A DNA stretch of 64,000 nt from Mesobacillus jeotgali (GTDB lineage: Bacteria > Bacillota > Bacilli > Bacillales > Cytobacillaceae), in the NCBI RefSeq assembly GCF_002874535.1, contig NZ_CP025025.1:1721526-1785525 (forward strand). Direction: 5' to 3'. Every line of letters starts with the position of its first letter. Position 1 is the stretch's first letter. Of the stretch, positions 19,938 to 28,705 are shown piece after piece. Both the position numbers and the translations under genes were made by a program. The notes beneath the pieces were generated by a model. The model was given only the letters and a program-made list of their open reading frames with translations. It did not search any database and was not told the origin of the DNA.

Positions 19938-21731
19938 ATGGAAAAAACGCCTGTACTAAACGCGAAAGAGCAGCGTTCCGTGCTGTTCCGGCTTCTTGCT
20001 TATGCAAAGCCACATTTAAAAATGATTTTTGTTGCGTTCGGATTCCTGATGCTCGCCACTGTTGGGGACGTGCTTGGACCGATATTGGTTAAAATTTTTA
20101 TCGATGATTACTTGAGGGAAGGTTACATGCCTTTCGAGCCGCTGTTGATGCTCGGTGCTGCTTATATTGGCATCCAGGTCCTCAATGTGCTCGTCTCTTA
20201 TTTTCAGCTTCTGAAGTTCCAGGAAATTGCGCTGAAAATCATCCAGCAAATGAGGATTGATGTCTTCACAAAGGTGCAGCAGCTTGGATTGAAATATTTC
20301 GATAAAACGCCTGCCGGCTCACTTGTATCCAGAGTGACCAATGACACCGAAGCAATCAAGGATATGTTCGTAAGCGTCATAGCGACTTTTATACAAAGCG
20401 GCTTCTTGCTGTTCGGAATTTTTGTGGCAATGTTCATCCTGAATGTAAAACTGGCTTTGTTCACAATGCTGATTTTACCTTTTATTGTATTCATCATGAG
20501 TTTGTACCGGAAACTGAGTTCGAAGTTTTACCAGGATATGCGTGAACGCCTGAGCCAGCTGAATGCAAAGCTCAGTGAATCACTCCAGGGTATGTCGATC
20601 ATCCAAATGTTCCGCCAGGAAGAAAGATTGAAAAGGGAGTTCGGTGAAATTAACGATAAGCATTTTGATGCGGGCATGAAGAACATAAAGGCAGATGGGT
20701 TGTTGTTACGCCCAGCTGTTGACCTGGTCTATATTTTAGCGTTAATGATCGTACTCAGCTTTTTTGGGATTACTTCTTTTGACAGTCCAATTGAGATTGG
20801 GGTATTGTATGCATTCATTAATTACCTGGATCGCTTTTTCGAGCCGGTAAACAATATGATGATGCGACTTTCCATGTACCAGCAGGCGATTGTCGCTGCA
20901 TCACGCGTTTTCAAACTGCTTGATGAAACGGAGCTTGCTCCGGGCCAGACTGGAAAAGAAGCTGACAAAATCAATGATGGAAAAATAGAATTCAAGGATG
21001 TCAGTTTTTCATATGATGGCAAAAGGGATGTCTTGAAAAATATCAGTTTCACTGTGAAACCTGGGGAAACTCTTGCATTTGTAGGCCACACCGGAAGCGG
21101 GAAGAGCTCAATCATCAATCTGCTGATGCGCTTTTATGAATTCGAGCGTGGAGATATTTTGATTGATGATCATTCGATAAAGAACTATCCGGTAAAAGAG
21201 CTGCGCCATAAAATGGGGCTCGTGCTTCAGGATCCGTTCTTGTTCTATGGAACAATCGGGGATAATATCCGGCTTCACAACAGCGATTTGACTGAAGAGG
21301 ATATAAAAAGGGCGGCTGAATTTGTCCAGGCAGATACTTTCATTGAAAAACTGGAGGATGGATACGCACAAAAGGTGACAGAGCGAGGCTCGACTTTTTC
21401 GAGCGGACAGAGGCAATTGATCGCTTTTGCGAGAACGGTTGCGGCTAATCCGAAAATCCTTGTTCTCGATGAAGCGACAGCAAATATCGATACGGAAACC
21501 GAAGAGGCCATCCAGACAGCATTATCCAAAATGCGCAAAGGAAGGACGACGATTGCCATTGCCCACAGACTTTCCACTATCCAGGATGCAGACCAGATCA
21601 TCGTCCTCCATCATGGAGAAATAGTTGAACGCGGAACACATCAGGAACTGCTCACTCAACAGGGACTTTACCATAAGATGTATCTCTTGCAGAATGGTTC
21701 AGTAGAACGATTGGAAGATGTGGTTGGATAG
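19938..21731 (+). CDS. ABC multidrug exporter half-transporter, catalytic-site subunit
   Basis: 597 residues with a six-helix membrane domain and an ATPase domain: Walker A GHTGSGKSS (about 382), Walker B LVLDEA (about 507) with the normal catalytic Glu, but a changed signature FSSGQRQL instead of LSGGQ. This is the mirror image of its partner's Asp/normal-signature arrangement, the usual sign of a heterodimeric exporter (YheI/YheH, MdlA/MdlB type). The drug range is unknown. GGAGGGTG lies before the ATG. Confidence 0.92.
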   Translation: MEKTPVLNAKEQRSVLFRLLAYAKPHLKMIFVAFGFLMLATVGDVLGPILVKIFIDDYLREGYMPFEPLLMLGAAYIGIQVLNVLVSYFQLLKFQEIALKIIQQMRIDVFTKVQQLGLKYFDKTPAGSLVSRVTNDTEAIKDMFVSVIATFIQSGFLLFGIFVAMFILNVKLALFTMLILPFIVFIMSLYRKLSSKFYQDMRERLSQLNAKLSESLQGMSIIQMFRQEERLKREFGEINDKHFDAGMKNIKADGLLLRPAVDLVYILALMIVLSFFGITSFDSPIEIGVLYAFINYLDRFFEPVNNMMMRLSMYQQAIVAASRVFKLLDETELAPGQTGKEADKINDGKIEFKDVSFSYDGKRDVLKNISFTVKPGETLAFVGHTGSGKSSIINLLMRFYEFERGDILIDDHSIKNYPVKELRHKMGLVLQDPFLFYGTIGDNIRLHNSDLTEEDIKRAAEFVQADTFIEKLEDGYAQKVTERGSTFSSGQRQLIAFARTVAANPKILVLDEATANIDTETEEAIQTALSKMRKGRTTIAIAHRLSTIQDADQIIVLHHGEIVERGTHQELLTQQGLYHKMYLLQNGSVERLEDVVG

Positions 21732-21751
21732 GTAATTATATTATGTAAAAT

Positions 21752-21782
21752 GGCGATTGCTAAAAAGTAATCGCCTTTATTT
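21752..21782 (+). terminator. Terminator after the ABC exporter pair
   Basis: GGCGATT and AATCGCC pair across a short loop, followed by TTTATTTTAATTT. Confidence 0.7.
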
Positions 21783-21968
21783 TAATTTAAATGGATAAAT
21801 GTAAATACAATCCTAAGAATTACCTAAAATGTTGACTCTTTTTGTGCTGACTGACAGGTTAGAGCACAACGTTTATATTTTTCCATGTCAGGGGAGATAT
21901 GAAACTTTTCGCCTAAAGAATCGTACTATTAATTATCATCGATAATGTAGTTGGGGAGAGGGAAGAAG

Positions 21969-22085
21969 ATGGGATTAAAGAGCATGATAAAGAAGGAAAT
22001 TAAAAAACAAGTGAAGAAGCAAATAACAAAGAAAGCTGGAAAAAATGCAGGAAAAATAATCGGAAAAGTAATGAAAAAGTTCTAA
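21969..22085 (+). CDS. Very small, highly cationic protein (38 aa)
   Basis: Short frame with GGGGAGAGGGAAG before the ATG. The product has 14 Lys and one Glu in 38 residues. The pattern SMIKKEIKKQVKKQITKK turns to AGKNAGKIIGKVMKKF, giving hydrophobic residues every three to four positions, so an amphipathic helix is likely. A strong palindromic terminator lies 70 bases below. I do not recognise the family. A membrane-active or nucleic-acid-binding peptide is possible. Confidence 0.55.
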   Translation: MGLKSMIKKEIKKQVKKQITKKAGKNAGKIIGKVMKKF

Positions 22086-22152
22086 GATACGTAGGAAATA
22101 AACATACAACTGCGGTTCACTTAAAAACTGAAGAAATTGACTTAAAATTAAA

Positions 22153-22195
22153 AGAGTAGTATTCATCGTTATAACGATGAATACTACTCTTTTTA
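22153..22195 (+). terminator. Strong palindromic terminator
   Basis: A perfect 38-bp palindrome at 22153-22190 (18-bp arms AGAGTAGTATTCATCGTT around AT), then TTTTT. It ends the unit holding the 38-residue cationic frame. Confidence 0.85.
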
Positions 22196-22253
22196 CTCGA
22201 AGGAGTTTTTCAATATAATGAATAGGCAAGAACCTGCTTAAATAGACAAAAAT

Positions 22254-22289
22254 AAAACAGCTATAACGCTTATGGCGTTTAGCTGTTTT
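22254..22289 (-). terminator. Terminator of the Spo0E-like gene
   Basis: On the minus strand AAAACAGCTAAACGCC and GCGTTATAGCTG form the stem, followed by TTTTATTTTTG. It begins at the stop codon. Confidence 0.75.
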
Positions 22290-22459
22290 TAATGGGCTGC
22301 TATCTTTTTAATGTATACGCGATTATATTCATTTAACAGCTCATCAAGTTCCTGGCTGTAATGAATGGCGATTGTAGAATTGAGGCCGTTCTTCGATGCG
22401 ATTTGTATCAGCTCTTCGCGTTTCTTTTCAATGAGGGTGATTAGTTGTTCTTTAGACAA
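22289..22459 (-). CDS. ynzD: Spo0E-family aspartyl-phosphate phosphatase
   Basis: 56 residues, the typical size of Spo0E-like phosphatases that remove phosphate from Spo0A and so restrain sporulation. The signature SQELDELLNEYNR is present after a first helix QLITLIEKKREELIQIA. I prefer the TTG at 22459 (behind AAAGGA) to an upstream ATG at 22483 that has no ribosome site. The place just before ccdA matches B. subtilis ynzD, hence the symbol. Confidence 0.85.
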   Translation of the reverse strand: MSKEQLITLIEKKREELIQIASKNGLNSTIAIHYSQELDELLNEYNRVYIKKIAAH

Positions 22460-22760
22460 TGTGAAAATCCTTTCTAGTTTCATCTGGTGGCAGTATATTA
22501 AACAAGCTTATGTAAAATGGTTATAAATATAGAAATTATTACAAGTGCTATATTAGTATATAGCATATACTGCCAAATTTCAAAAGAAACATTTGTAAAA
22601 TATTTTCCTGTAAAAAATATACACCGTAGTTTATTACCCAGTTTTTAAGAAGGTAAACACCTTTTTTATAGAAATTAATAAATTGTTCACAGTTAAACTA
22701 TAATAATAGTAAATGGTTTTGTTAGAATGGGACTAACGAATATGGACTGGGGATGGAATT

Positions 22761-23468
22761 ATGACAGATATAAATATTTTCATTGCTATGGGAGCGGGAT
22801 TCCTTAGCTTTATTTCTCCGTGCTGCTTGCCGCTTTATCCGGCATTCTTATCATATATAACTGGAATGTCTGTAGGAGAACTGAAGAGCGAAAATGCGAT
22901 GCTGCAAAGGCGCAGTCTGCTGCATACATTATTTTTCCTACTGGGATTTTCAGTGATTTTCATTGCAATTGGCTTCGGGACATCTTTTGTAGGCCAATTC
23001 TTCATGCAATACCAGGATCTCATCCGTCAACTTGGTGCGATTTTTATTGTTGCCTTCGGGCTGATGGTGATTGGATTCTTTAAGCCTGAGTTCTTGATGA
23101 AAGACAGGAAAATAGAATTCAAGAATCGCCCATCAGGTTATTTTGGGTCCTCTCTGATTGGTATGGCTTTTGCGGCAGGTTGGACTCCATGTACTGGACC
23201 TATCTTGGCTTCGGTCATCCTGCTTGCAGGTTCAAACCCTGGTTCAGGAATGCTTTATATGATTGCGTATACTCTGGGTTTTGCGATTCCGTTCTTCATT
23301 CTTTCATTCTTCATTGGAAAAATGCAGTGGATCCGCAAACATAATGTTAAAATTGTGAAAATCGGCGGCTATATCATGATATTAGTCGGAATCATGTTGT
23401 TCTTCGACTGGATGACGAAGCTGATTTCAATTCTATCAATGTTTTTTGGGGATTTTACAGGATTTTAA
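22761..23468 (+). CDS. ccdA: Cytochrome c biogenesis protein CcdA
   Basis: 235 residues with six hydrophobic segments. It carries electrons from thioredoxin across the membrane for cytochrome c maturation and spore cortex thiols. The two redox Cys sites are seen in SPCCLPLYP (about 21-22) and TPCTGP (about 144). GGGGATGG precedes the ATG. yneI and ccdC follow, the same order as in B. subtilis. Confidence 0.95.
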   Translation: MTDINIFIAMGAGFLSFISPCCLPLYPAFLSYITGMSVGELKSENAMLQRRSLLHTLFFLLGFSVIFIAIGFGTSFVGQFFMQYQDLIRQLGAIFIVAFGLMVIGFFKPEFLMKDRKIEFKNRPSGYFGSSLIGMAFAAGWTPCTGPILASVILLAGSNPGSGMLYMIAYTLGFAIPFFILSFFIGKMQWIRKHNVKIVKIGGYIMILVGIMLFFDWMTKLISILSMFFGDFTGF

Positions 23469-23652
23469 CAAGCATATTAAAGCTTGAGTTCTATTAAGGC
23501 TATATGAGATTATTTTCATAACGAATTTTTGTATGTGAGAAATTTGTCGGTGTCTTTACATTGAAAATAATGGTTAAATATAGTTATATAGTAATTAAGA
23601 GGAAATTAAATAGATTAATATATTTGTTGTGATTGTCGGGGAGGATACAGCG

Positions 23653-24012
23653 ATGGCCAGAATTTTGATAGTTGACGACGCAAAATTTATGAGGATCACC
23701 TTAACCAATATTCTGAAGAAAGCAAACCACGATATAGTGGGGGAAGCTGAAAATGGACGTGAAGCAGTCGAGATGTATCGCGAGCTGAAACCCGATCTAG
23801 TAACAATGGATATAACAATGCCGGAAATGAGCGGACTGGACGCCGTAAAAGAAATCAAAAAGGATTTCAAAGATGCAAAAATCATCATGTGCTCAGCGAT
23901 GGGCCAGCAGAAGATGGTGGTGGATGCTATCGAGGCGGGAGCAAAGGATTTCATTGTAAAGCCATTCGATGATTCACAGGTAGTCGATTCCGTATCTAGA
24001 GTGTTACGATAA
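23653..24012 (+). CDS. yneI: YneI, CheY-like response regulator
   Basis: 119-residue stand-alone receiver: DD in LIVDDAKFMR, phospho-acceptor in LVTMDITMPEMSG, conserved Ser (MCSAMGQQ) and Lys (VKPFDD). GGGGAGGAT precedes the ATG at 23653; a longer frame from 23629 lacks such a site. In B. subtilis yneI lies between ccdA and ccdC and its role is unclear. A terminator separates it from ccdC here. Confidence 0.9.
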   Translation: MARILIVDDAKFMRITLTNILKKANHDIVGEAENGREAVEMYRELKPDLVTMDITMPEMSGLDAVKEIKKDFKDAKIIMCSAMGQQKMVVDAIEAGAKDFIVKPFDDSQVVDSVSRVLR

Positions 24013-24016
24013 AAAA

Positions 24017-24050
24017 CAGCCATTTAAGTCTATCTTAAATGGCTGATTTT
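24017..24050 (+). terminator. Terminator after yneI
   Basis: AGCCATTTAAG and CTTAAATGGCT form the stem, followed by GATTTTCATT. Confidence 0.7.
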
Positions 24051-24094
24051 CATTATAATAATGTGGATACTATAAATAAGGGATGAAATACAAA

Positions 24095-24568
24095 ATGAAT
24101 TATGTTTTGGCGTCAACAGTTGGAGCAATTGGCATGGCCATCTTTGTGACATTCATGAGGATGAAGGCTGCCAAAAGACCAGCATCTGCCAAGAAAATTA
24201 TTTTACCGCCAATCTTCATGAGCACGGGTGCGCTCATGTTCATTTTCCCAGTGTTCCGGGTTCATTTTTTACAGATAATAGAGGCCCTTTCAGTAGGGAT
24301 ACTATTCTCAATCCTGCTCATCAAGACCTCGAAATTCGAAGTCAGAGGACGGGAAATCTTTCTGAAAAGATCTAAGGCTTTCGTCTTCATTTTAATCGGA
24401 CTGTTGATCGTACGTGTAATAGCGAAACTGGTGCTAAGCAGCTCGATCGATTTCGGAGAGTTGAGCGGAATGTTCTGGATTCTTGCTTTTGGAATGATTG
24501 TCCCATGGCGAGTCGCTATGTATCTGCAGTTCAAGAAGCTTCATAATGAATTGCATAACGGTCAGTAA
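24095..24568 (+). CDS. ccdC: CcdC/YneJ family membrane protein
   Basis: 157 residues with about four membrane segments. RMKAAKRPASAKKIILPPIF and STGALMFIFPVFRV are the family pattern of YneJ (CcdC). I favour the ATG at 24095 because the AAGGG at 24078-24082 touches the ATG at 24083 directly and is better placed for the later codon. It follows yneI as in B. subtilis, although its exact function is not settled. Confidence 0.85.
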   Translation: MNYVLASTVGAIGMAIFVTFMRMKAAKRPASAKKIILPPIFMSTGALMFIFPVFRVHFLQIIEALSVGILFSILLIKTSKFEVRGREIFLKRSKAFVFILIGLLIVRVIAKLVLSSSIDFGELSGMFWILAFGMIVPWRVAMYLQFKKLHNELHNGQ

Positions 24569-25289
24569 AAAAATACGGATAAATCAGGCCCCTTGCCATT
24601 TGTAAAGGGTTCTCTTTGGAAGTGCGAAATCATAATTAACAGTACAAGTAATGTAGAAAAAAGCATGGTGATTATGCAATTAAATCATCATGCTTTTTAA
24701 CTTCTGAATTTTATAATTCAAAGTCATTATGATGGAATTACACTTTCATTTTTAGATGGGGAGTTGCCAAATAAATACCCGATCTGATAAATAGTCGGAA
24801 AAATTCCGCTTATTTAGCTAAAAACGTGCTCCATTCTGAATATAACCGGAAAAACTCCGCTTATTTTACTTTCGCTGATTTCTTATTTAAGGACCAGACT
24901 TCTTTCTCCTGGTGTATCTATTTTATGTTTGGAAATTGCCGTTACTATCAAATTCTACGAAGTATTAACAAGCGTTTTAGCATGTAAACTAACAGCATGA
25001 GAATTTCCATCTAATTGATATGCTAATTACAGTGTAAATTATCAAATAAAATTGTCATAAACCTTCCTATACCATTAAAAAATAGCATGCTAAATCGTAA
25101 GCGATTTAACATGCTTTTTGAATTGTTTTTTCCCGTTTTGCACTCCACAAGAGAACCCGTTATTGCCATTTGGTGAGGGGATTTTTTTTGTGGTTTACTT
25201 CGTTTAAAATGGAAACTTTGGATATAAATGTATTTTAGAGAATGGTATGATGGAAATAGTAGAATTTTCAAAAAGAATGCAGGTGCCAG
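24569..25289. other. Gene-free stretch with hairpins and a short repeat
   Basis: No convincing coding frame. It holds a long hairpin at about 24656-24700 (AAAAAGCATGGTGATT against AATCATCATGCTTTTT), a two-unit repeat at 24791-24872, and a second hairpin at about 25080-25122 (AGCATGCTAAATCG against GCGATTTAACATGCT with T-run). The two hairpins share the GCATG...CATGCTTTTT ends. It is the left edge of the 25-kb accessory block. Confidence 0.6.
24791..24872 (+). repeat. Two-unit repeat, 51-bp period, CGGAAAAANTCCGCTTATTT type
   Basis: CGGAAAAATTCCGCTTATTT at 24796 and CGGAAAAACTCCGCTTATTT at 24847 are 51 bases apart. Each holds a small palindrome (CGGA-AAAA-TCCG). The period agrees with the larger arrays of this window, though the sequence differs. 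Confidence 0.6.
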
Positions 25290-26189
25290 ATGACAACGAT
25301 TACATCAAAACAGTCCCAAGTAAAATTACTTTTAAGGGGAGAATTGATTAAAAACGTCAAATTAACTAAAACCCAACTGACAGTATATTTGAATGACGGA
25401 ATGCCTCATTATCTGATTGCGAATGAATACAGATTCCTGGAAGGGGAAGTGAAAGAATGGCTGAAGTCATACAAACCTTCACAGGAGCGTTTGGAAAGGG
25501 AATTTCGTGACAGCAAAGGGCGCTCGCTGGAAGAGTATGTCACTGAAGATATGATTCTCTCAATCCTAAGAATTACAAAGGATCAATTCATAAACTTAAA
25601 GAAAAATGGACTCCCGTTTCAGCATGTAGGAGAAAAGGGCTTTTACCATGTTCAGGATATACTCGACTTTTATCGTAAAGGAAATCAAGTTGTTAAGCAG
25701 GTATTGAAAAACATGCTTATGCCATTGGTCGAAAAAGTCCCTGCTGATGTTCCATTCTTAATTGTCGATGGCTCCTATAATTTCAACAATGCCACTGCAG
25801 GAACTGGAGTGGTCATCGTCAGGAACGGAGAAACAGCGGCTGGTTATTCAACAGTGAGAAATATTAAAACCACTAAACCGATTGTATGTGAATTGCTAGC
25901 AATCCTCGATGCATTGAAGCTGATGAAAAAGAAAAAATTCAAGAAAGCAATTATTATAACAGATCAAAAAGCCTGGACCTCAAGTTTCTCTATTGATCTG
26001 AAGACTTATAAGGGCCCCGTTAAGCAGTATATAAATGAATTGAATCAACGGTGGAACCAATATAAAGGAAAAGTTGAGATTAGATTTGTAGGAGAGTTGA
26101 ATGAAGGAAAGAATAATCCGCTTTATAAAAAAGCTCATGATCTTAGCCAGGAACATAGGGCTTGTGTTAATGAAAGGTTAAAGTTTTAA
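25290..26189 (+). CDS. RNase HI-fold protein with two N-terminal excisionase-like modules
   Basis: 299 residues. The C-terminal half has the order of an RNase HI: D160 in IVDGSYN, E201 in CELLAILDAL, D225 in IITDQKAW and D284 in KKAHDLS, all four acidic positions expected for metal-dependent RNA/DNA hybrid cleavage. The N-terminal half has two similar units (about 26-60 and 95-130) with LTKTQLTVYLNDGMPH...YRFLEGEVKEWLK and ITKDQFINLKKNGLPF...GFYHVQDILDFYRK. These resemble Xis/MerR-type winged helices. The function is inferred; the fusion is unusual. Confidence 0.75.
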   Translation: MTTITSKQSQVKLLLRGELIKNVKLTKTQLTVYLNDGMPHYLIANEYRFLEGEVKEWLKSYKPSQERLEREFRDSKGRSLEEYVTEDMILSILRITKDQFINLKKNGLPFQHVGEKGFYHVQDILDFYRKGNQVVKQVLKNMLMPLVEKVPADVPFLIVDGSYNFNNATAGTGVVIVRNGETAAGYSTVRNIKTTKPIVCELLAILDALKLMKKKKFKKAIIITDQKAWTSSFSIDLKTYKGPVKQYINELNQRWNQYKGKVEIRFVGELNEGKNNPLYKKAHDLSQEHRACVNERLKF

Positions 26190-26231
26190 GGCGATTGCTC
26201 GCAGAAAAGTGAATTCAGAGGGGTAGGTATC

Positions 26232-26786
26232 GTGTTGAATTTCCAGGCAGTTTTTATCGACCGGGATGGGACACTTGGAGGAACTGACAAAGTGGTTTAT
26301 CCAGGGGATTTTGAGTTATTCCCCGGTGTCCAGAAATCAATCGAGCTATTAAAAGACAACAATATTCTAGTCTATTCGTTTACGAACCAGCCAGGGATTG
26401 CGAATGGAGAAGCCACAGATGACCAGTTTGAGAGTGAGTTGACATCGTTTGGGTTTGATCAGGTATACATTTGTCCTCACCGTCATGAGGAAGGCTGTGA
26501 CTGCAGAAAACCTTCTCCCGGAATGCTGAAAAGAGCTGCAGTTGAAAATAAGCTGGACTTAAATCGTTGTGTAGTGATCGGAGATAGATGGACGGACATG
26601 CTGGCTGCTGATGAAGCGGGCTGCTTGAAGATTTTGGTCAAAACGGGCAGCGGTCAGGATGCTTTTGATAGATACATAAACAAGCAGTATTATGGCAGAT
26701 GGGGAGTAATCCAACCGGATTTTATTGCAAGTGATTTTAATGAGGCGATAAGATGGCTAATAGGGGAAGGGGTAGCGAAGTGTTAA
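26232..26786 (+). CDS. HAD-IIIA family phosphatase, GmhB-like
   Basis: 184 residues from a GTG start behind GAGGGGTAG. Nucleophile motif FIDRDGTLGG (Asp10, Asp12), the zinc-binding loop CPHRHEEGCDCRKPSPGML typical of the histidinol-phosphatase/GmhB group, and motif IV VIGDRWTDMLAA. It hydrolyses a sugar or amino-acid phosphate; the substrate is unknown. The next frame starts inside its last codons. Confidence 0.88.
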   Translation: MLNFQAVFIDRDGTLGGTDKVVYPGDFELFPGVQKSIELLKDNNILVYSFTNQPGIANGEATDDQFESELTSFGFDQVYICPHRHEEGCDCRKPSPGMLKRAAVENKLDLNRCVVIGDRWTDMLAADEAGCLKILVKTGSGQDAFDRYINKQYYGRWGVIQPDFIASDFNEAIRWLIGEGVAKC

Positions 26787-26923
26787 TCATTATAACAATT
26801 GTTTTATTGGTGTTCATGTTTGATTTTACAAAGCTCAGACAGCAAAATGAGGAAATGATCGAACAAAACGAAAAAATGATTTCTTTGCTTGAGGAACTGG
26901 TGAAACGAGGAAGGGATGAGTAG
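26780..26923 (+). CDS. 47-residue membrane microprotein with coiled coil
   Basis: GTG start behind GAAGGGG. The frame overlaps the stop of the HAD gene and the start of the metalloprotease gene, so it is wedged in an operon. One hydrophobic segment (LIIITIVLLVFMF) is followed by a heptad-like helix (LRQQNEEMIEQNEKMISLLEEL) and a charged tail. Single-pass proteins of this layout often act as small membrane tethers. I do not know the family. Confidence 0.6.
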   Translation: MLIIITIVLLVFMFDFTKLRQQNEEMIEQNEKMISLLEELVKRGRDE

Positions 26924-27827
26924 ACCGAACATAAGGTTGTGGGTGACGACTTTCTTCATCATACTTATTATATTTTTAGTAAGTATATTCGGAGTCATCA
27001 AAGCGTTCCAAATGAAACTGAATGCAAGGACCGGTGAGAATGTCACCTTTTTTACGACAGCAAAATCTGTCTTAACTTTAAATTATGATAGTGAATTAGA
27101 GGTAAAACTTAAAGCTGAAAGTATGAAGTATGTGTATGAGAACATATCGATTTACTATCAGGAAGATAATGAAGAGTTAATTCCATTGACAATTGAGACA
27201 CTGAAATGGGCCGAGGATAAATCAGTCGAGGTTCTTGGTGCCTATAGTAAAAAACCAATCGATTTGATTTTTATGAGCAGGGAAGACCTTGAGCAGCTTT
27301 CAAATATTGATAGTGCCGGCGGATATTATTCTCATTTTGAAAAAGTGATGGGTGTCAACGTCGATCCTGACAGTGTAGAAAGCATACTACAGGGGCTTGA
27401 AACGCCGCTGTATTTTTTTAAAAGAAAAATTTTGCACGAATATGCACATTATGCTACTTTCAAAAAAATAGAGGAAGCTGAAACATTTGGTGACACTTTT
27501 CCAGCATGGTTTATTGAAGGGATAGCAGAATATGTGGGCAATGATGGTACTGAGGTTCCTTATGAATCTAATCCATACGAAACCCTGCCACTTGAAAGCA
27601 TAAGCTGGGACAATGAATTTCACGAAGCTCGCCAGATTGATCATGCCAATCCCTATATGCAAAGTTATTTTACAGTAAACTACTTGGTTCAGATGTATGG
27701 AAATGATGTTTTGGTGGAATTAATCGAAAAGACTAACGATACTGTAGGGTTTTATACAGCTTTGGAACAAATTACGGGGAGGACGACTTCCGAATTCGAG
27801 CAGGATGTACTTGAGTATTATCAATAA
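26916..27827 (+). CDS. Membrane-anchored peptidase MA-like metalloprotease
   Basis: 303 residues. One N-terminal membrane helix (TFFIILIIFLVSIFGVI) anchors an extracytoplasmic domain. The gluzincin zinc motif HEYAH (His174, Glu175, His178) is followed by AWFIEGIAEYVG, supplying the third ligand Glu. This is the pattern of the peptidase MA family. It overlaps the microprotein gene before it by eight bases, suggesting joint expression. The target is unknown. Confidence 0.82.
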   Translation: MSRPNIRLWVTTFFIILIIFLVSIFGVIKAFQMKLNARTGENVTFFTTAKSVLTLNYDSELEVKLKAESMKYVYENISIYYQEDNEELIPLTIETLKWAEDKSVEVLGAYSKKPIDLIFMSREDLEQLSNIDSAGGYYSHFEKVMGVNVDPDSVESILQGLETPLYFFKRKILHEYAHYATFKKIEEAETFGDTFPAWFIEGIAEYVGNDGTEVPYESNPYETLPLESISWDNEFHEARQIDHANPYMQSYFTVNYLVQMYGNDVLVELIEKTNDTVGFYTALEQITGRTTSEFEQDVLEYYQ

Positions 27828-27957
27828 AAGAACACTATGAAAGGTGGCGTTTGTTATGAAACAGGCAGAAGAGATCAGTGGCATAAGAAAAATAATGGAG
27901 AATATCGTGGTCTAGATAAGAACGGGCTGGATGTTCTCGAAAATCGGAGGAGCATTC

Positions 27958-28587
27958 ATGTTAAATAAACAAGGTTTTAATTTGTGGGCAGACGGATATG
28001 ACAAAACAGTACAGGTTAGTGAAGAAAATGGAGTATATCCATTTGCAGGCTATAGAGAGATCTTGAATACGATTTTTAATGAAGTAATGGAAATGGAAAA
28101 TTCAAGAGTTTTGGATATCGGGTTCGGAACAGGAGTTCTGACAGCCAGGTTATATGAAAATGGACATCATATAGATGGAATTGATTTTTCACAGAGAATG
28201 ATTGCCCTGGCGCAGCCAAAAATGCCGAATGCAAACTTACTAGAATGGGATATTGCCAATGGCTTGCCCGCAGAAGTAAAAGGTAAACAGTACGACTATA
28301 TTGTAAGCACCTACGCATTGCATCATTTAACAGACGAAGATAAAGTTTTATTCATAAAGGGTTTGCTGCCATTGCTATCAGAGGACGGTAAAATTCTGAT
28401 AGGCGACATTGCCTTTCAAACGAGGCAGCAGCTCGAAGCTTGCAAAAATGACAGCAAAGAATTCTGGGATGATGATGAATTTTACTTTGTATTTAATGAG
28501 GTCTGTTCTGCGTTGGAGGATTACTGCAAGCTGGAATTCCTGCCTATATCACATTGTGGCGGAGTGATTGAAATTACAAAGATATAA
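27958..28587 (+). CDS. Class I SAM-dependent methyltransferase
   Basis: 209 residues from the ATG behind GGAGGAGC. SAM-binding motif VLDIGFGTGVLTARL, then GIDFSQRMI, and YALHHLTDEDKV as motif IV. It resembles YrrT-like enzymes at 11.7 kb in layout (YAFHHLTDDEKD there), so the two may be distant paralogues. The substrate is unknown. A terminator follows. Confidence 0.88.
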   Translation: MLNKQGFNLWADGYDKTVQVSEENGVYPFAGYREILNTIFNEVMEMENSRVLDIGFGTGVLTARLYENGHHIDGIDFSQRMIALAQPKMPNANLLEWDIANGLPAEVKGKQYDYIVSTYALHHLTDEDKVLFIKGLLPLLSEDGKILIGDIAFQTRQQLEACKNDSKEFWDDDEFYFVFNEVCSALEDYCKLEFLPISHCGGVIEITKI

Positions 28588-28593
28588 TGAAGG

Positions 28594-28633
28594 TAGCACT
28601 GCTTTATTAATGCTAAGGCAGTGCTAGTTTTAT
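28594..28633 (+). terminator. Terminator after the methyltransferase gene
   Basis: TAGCACTGC and GCAGTGCTA pair across a 15-base loop, followed by GTTTTATCT. Confidence 0.65.
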
Positions 28634-28705
28634 CTATGGAGGAAGAATTCACATATTGCAGGATTTGAATATTTCTTTATTGAGAAAACATAAGGGGTAA
28701 TAATA

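Noticed and set aside
27856-27915. 19-codon frame MKQAEEISGIRKIMENIVV with a fair ribosome site.
   Set aside because: Very short, no homologue recalled and no terminator; it may be a gene remnant but cannot be supported.
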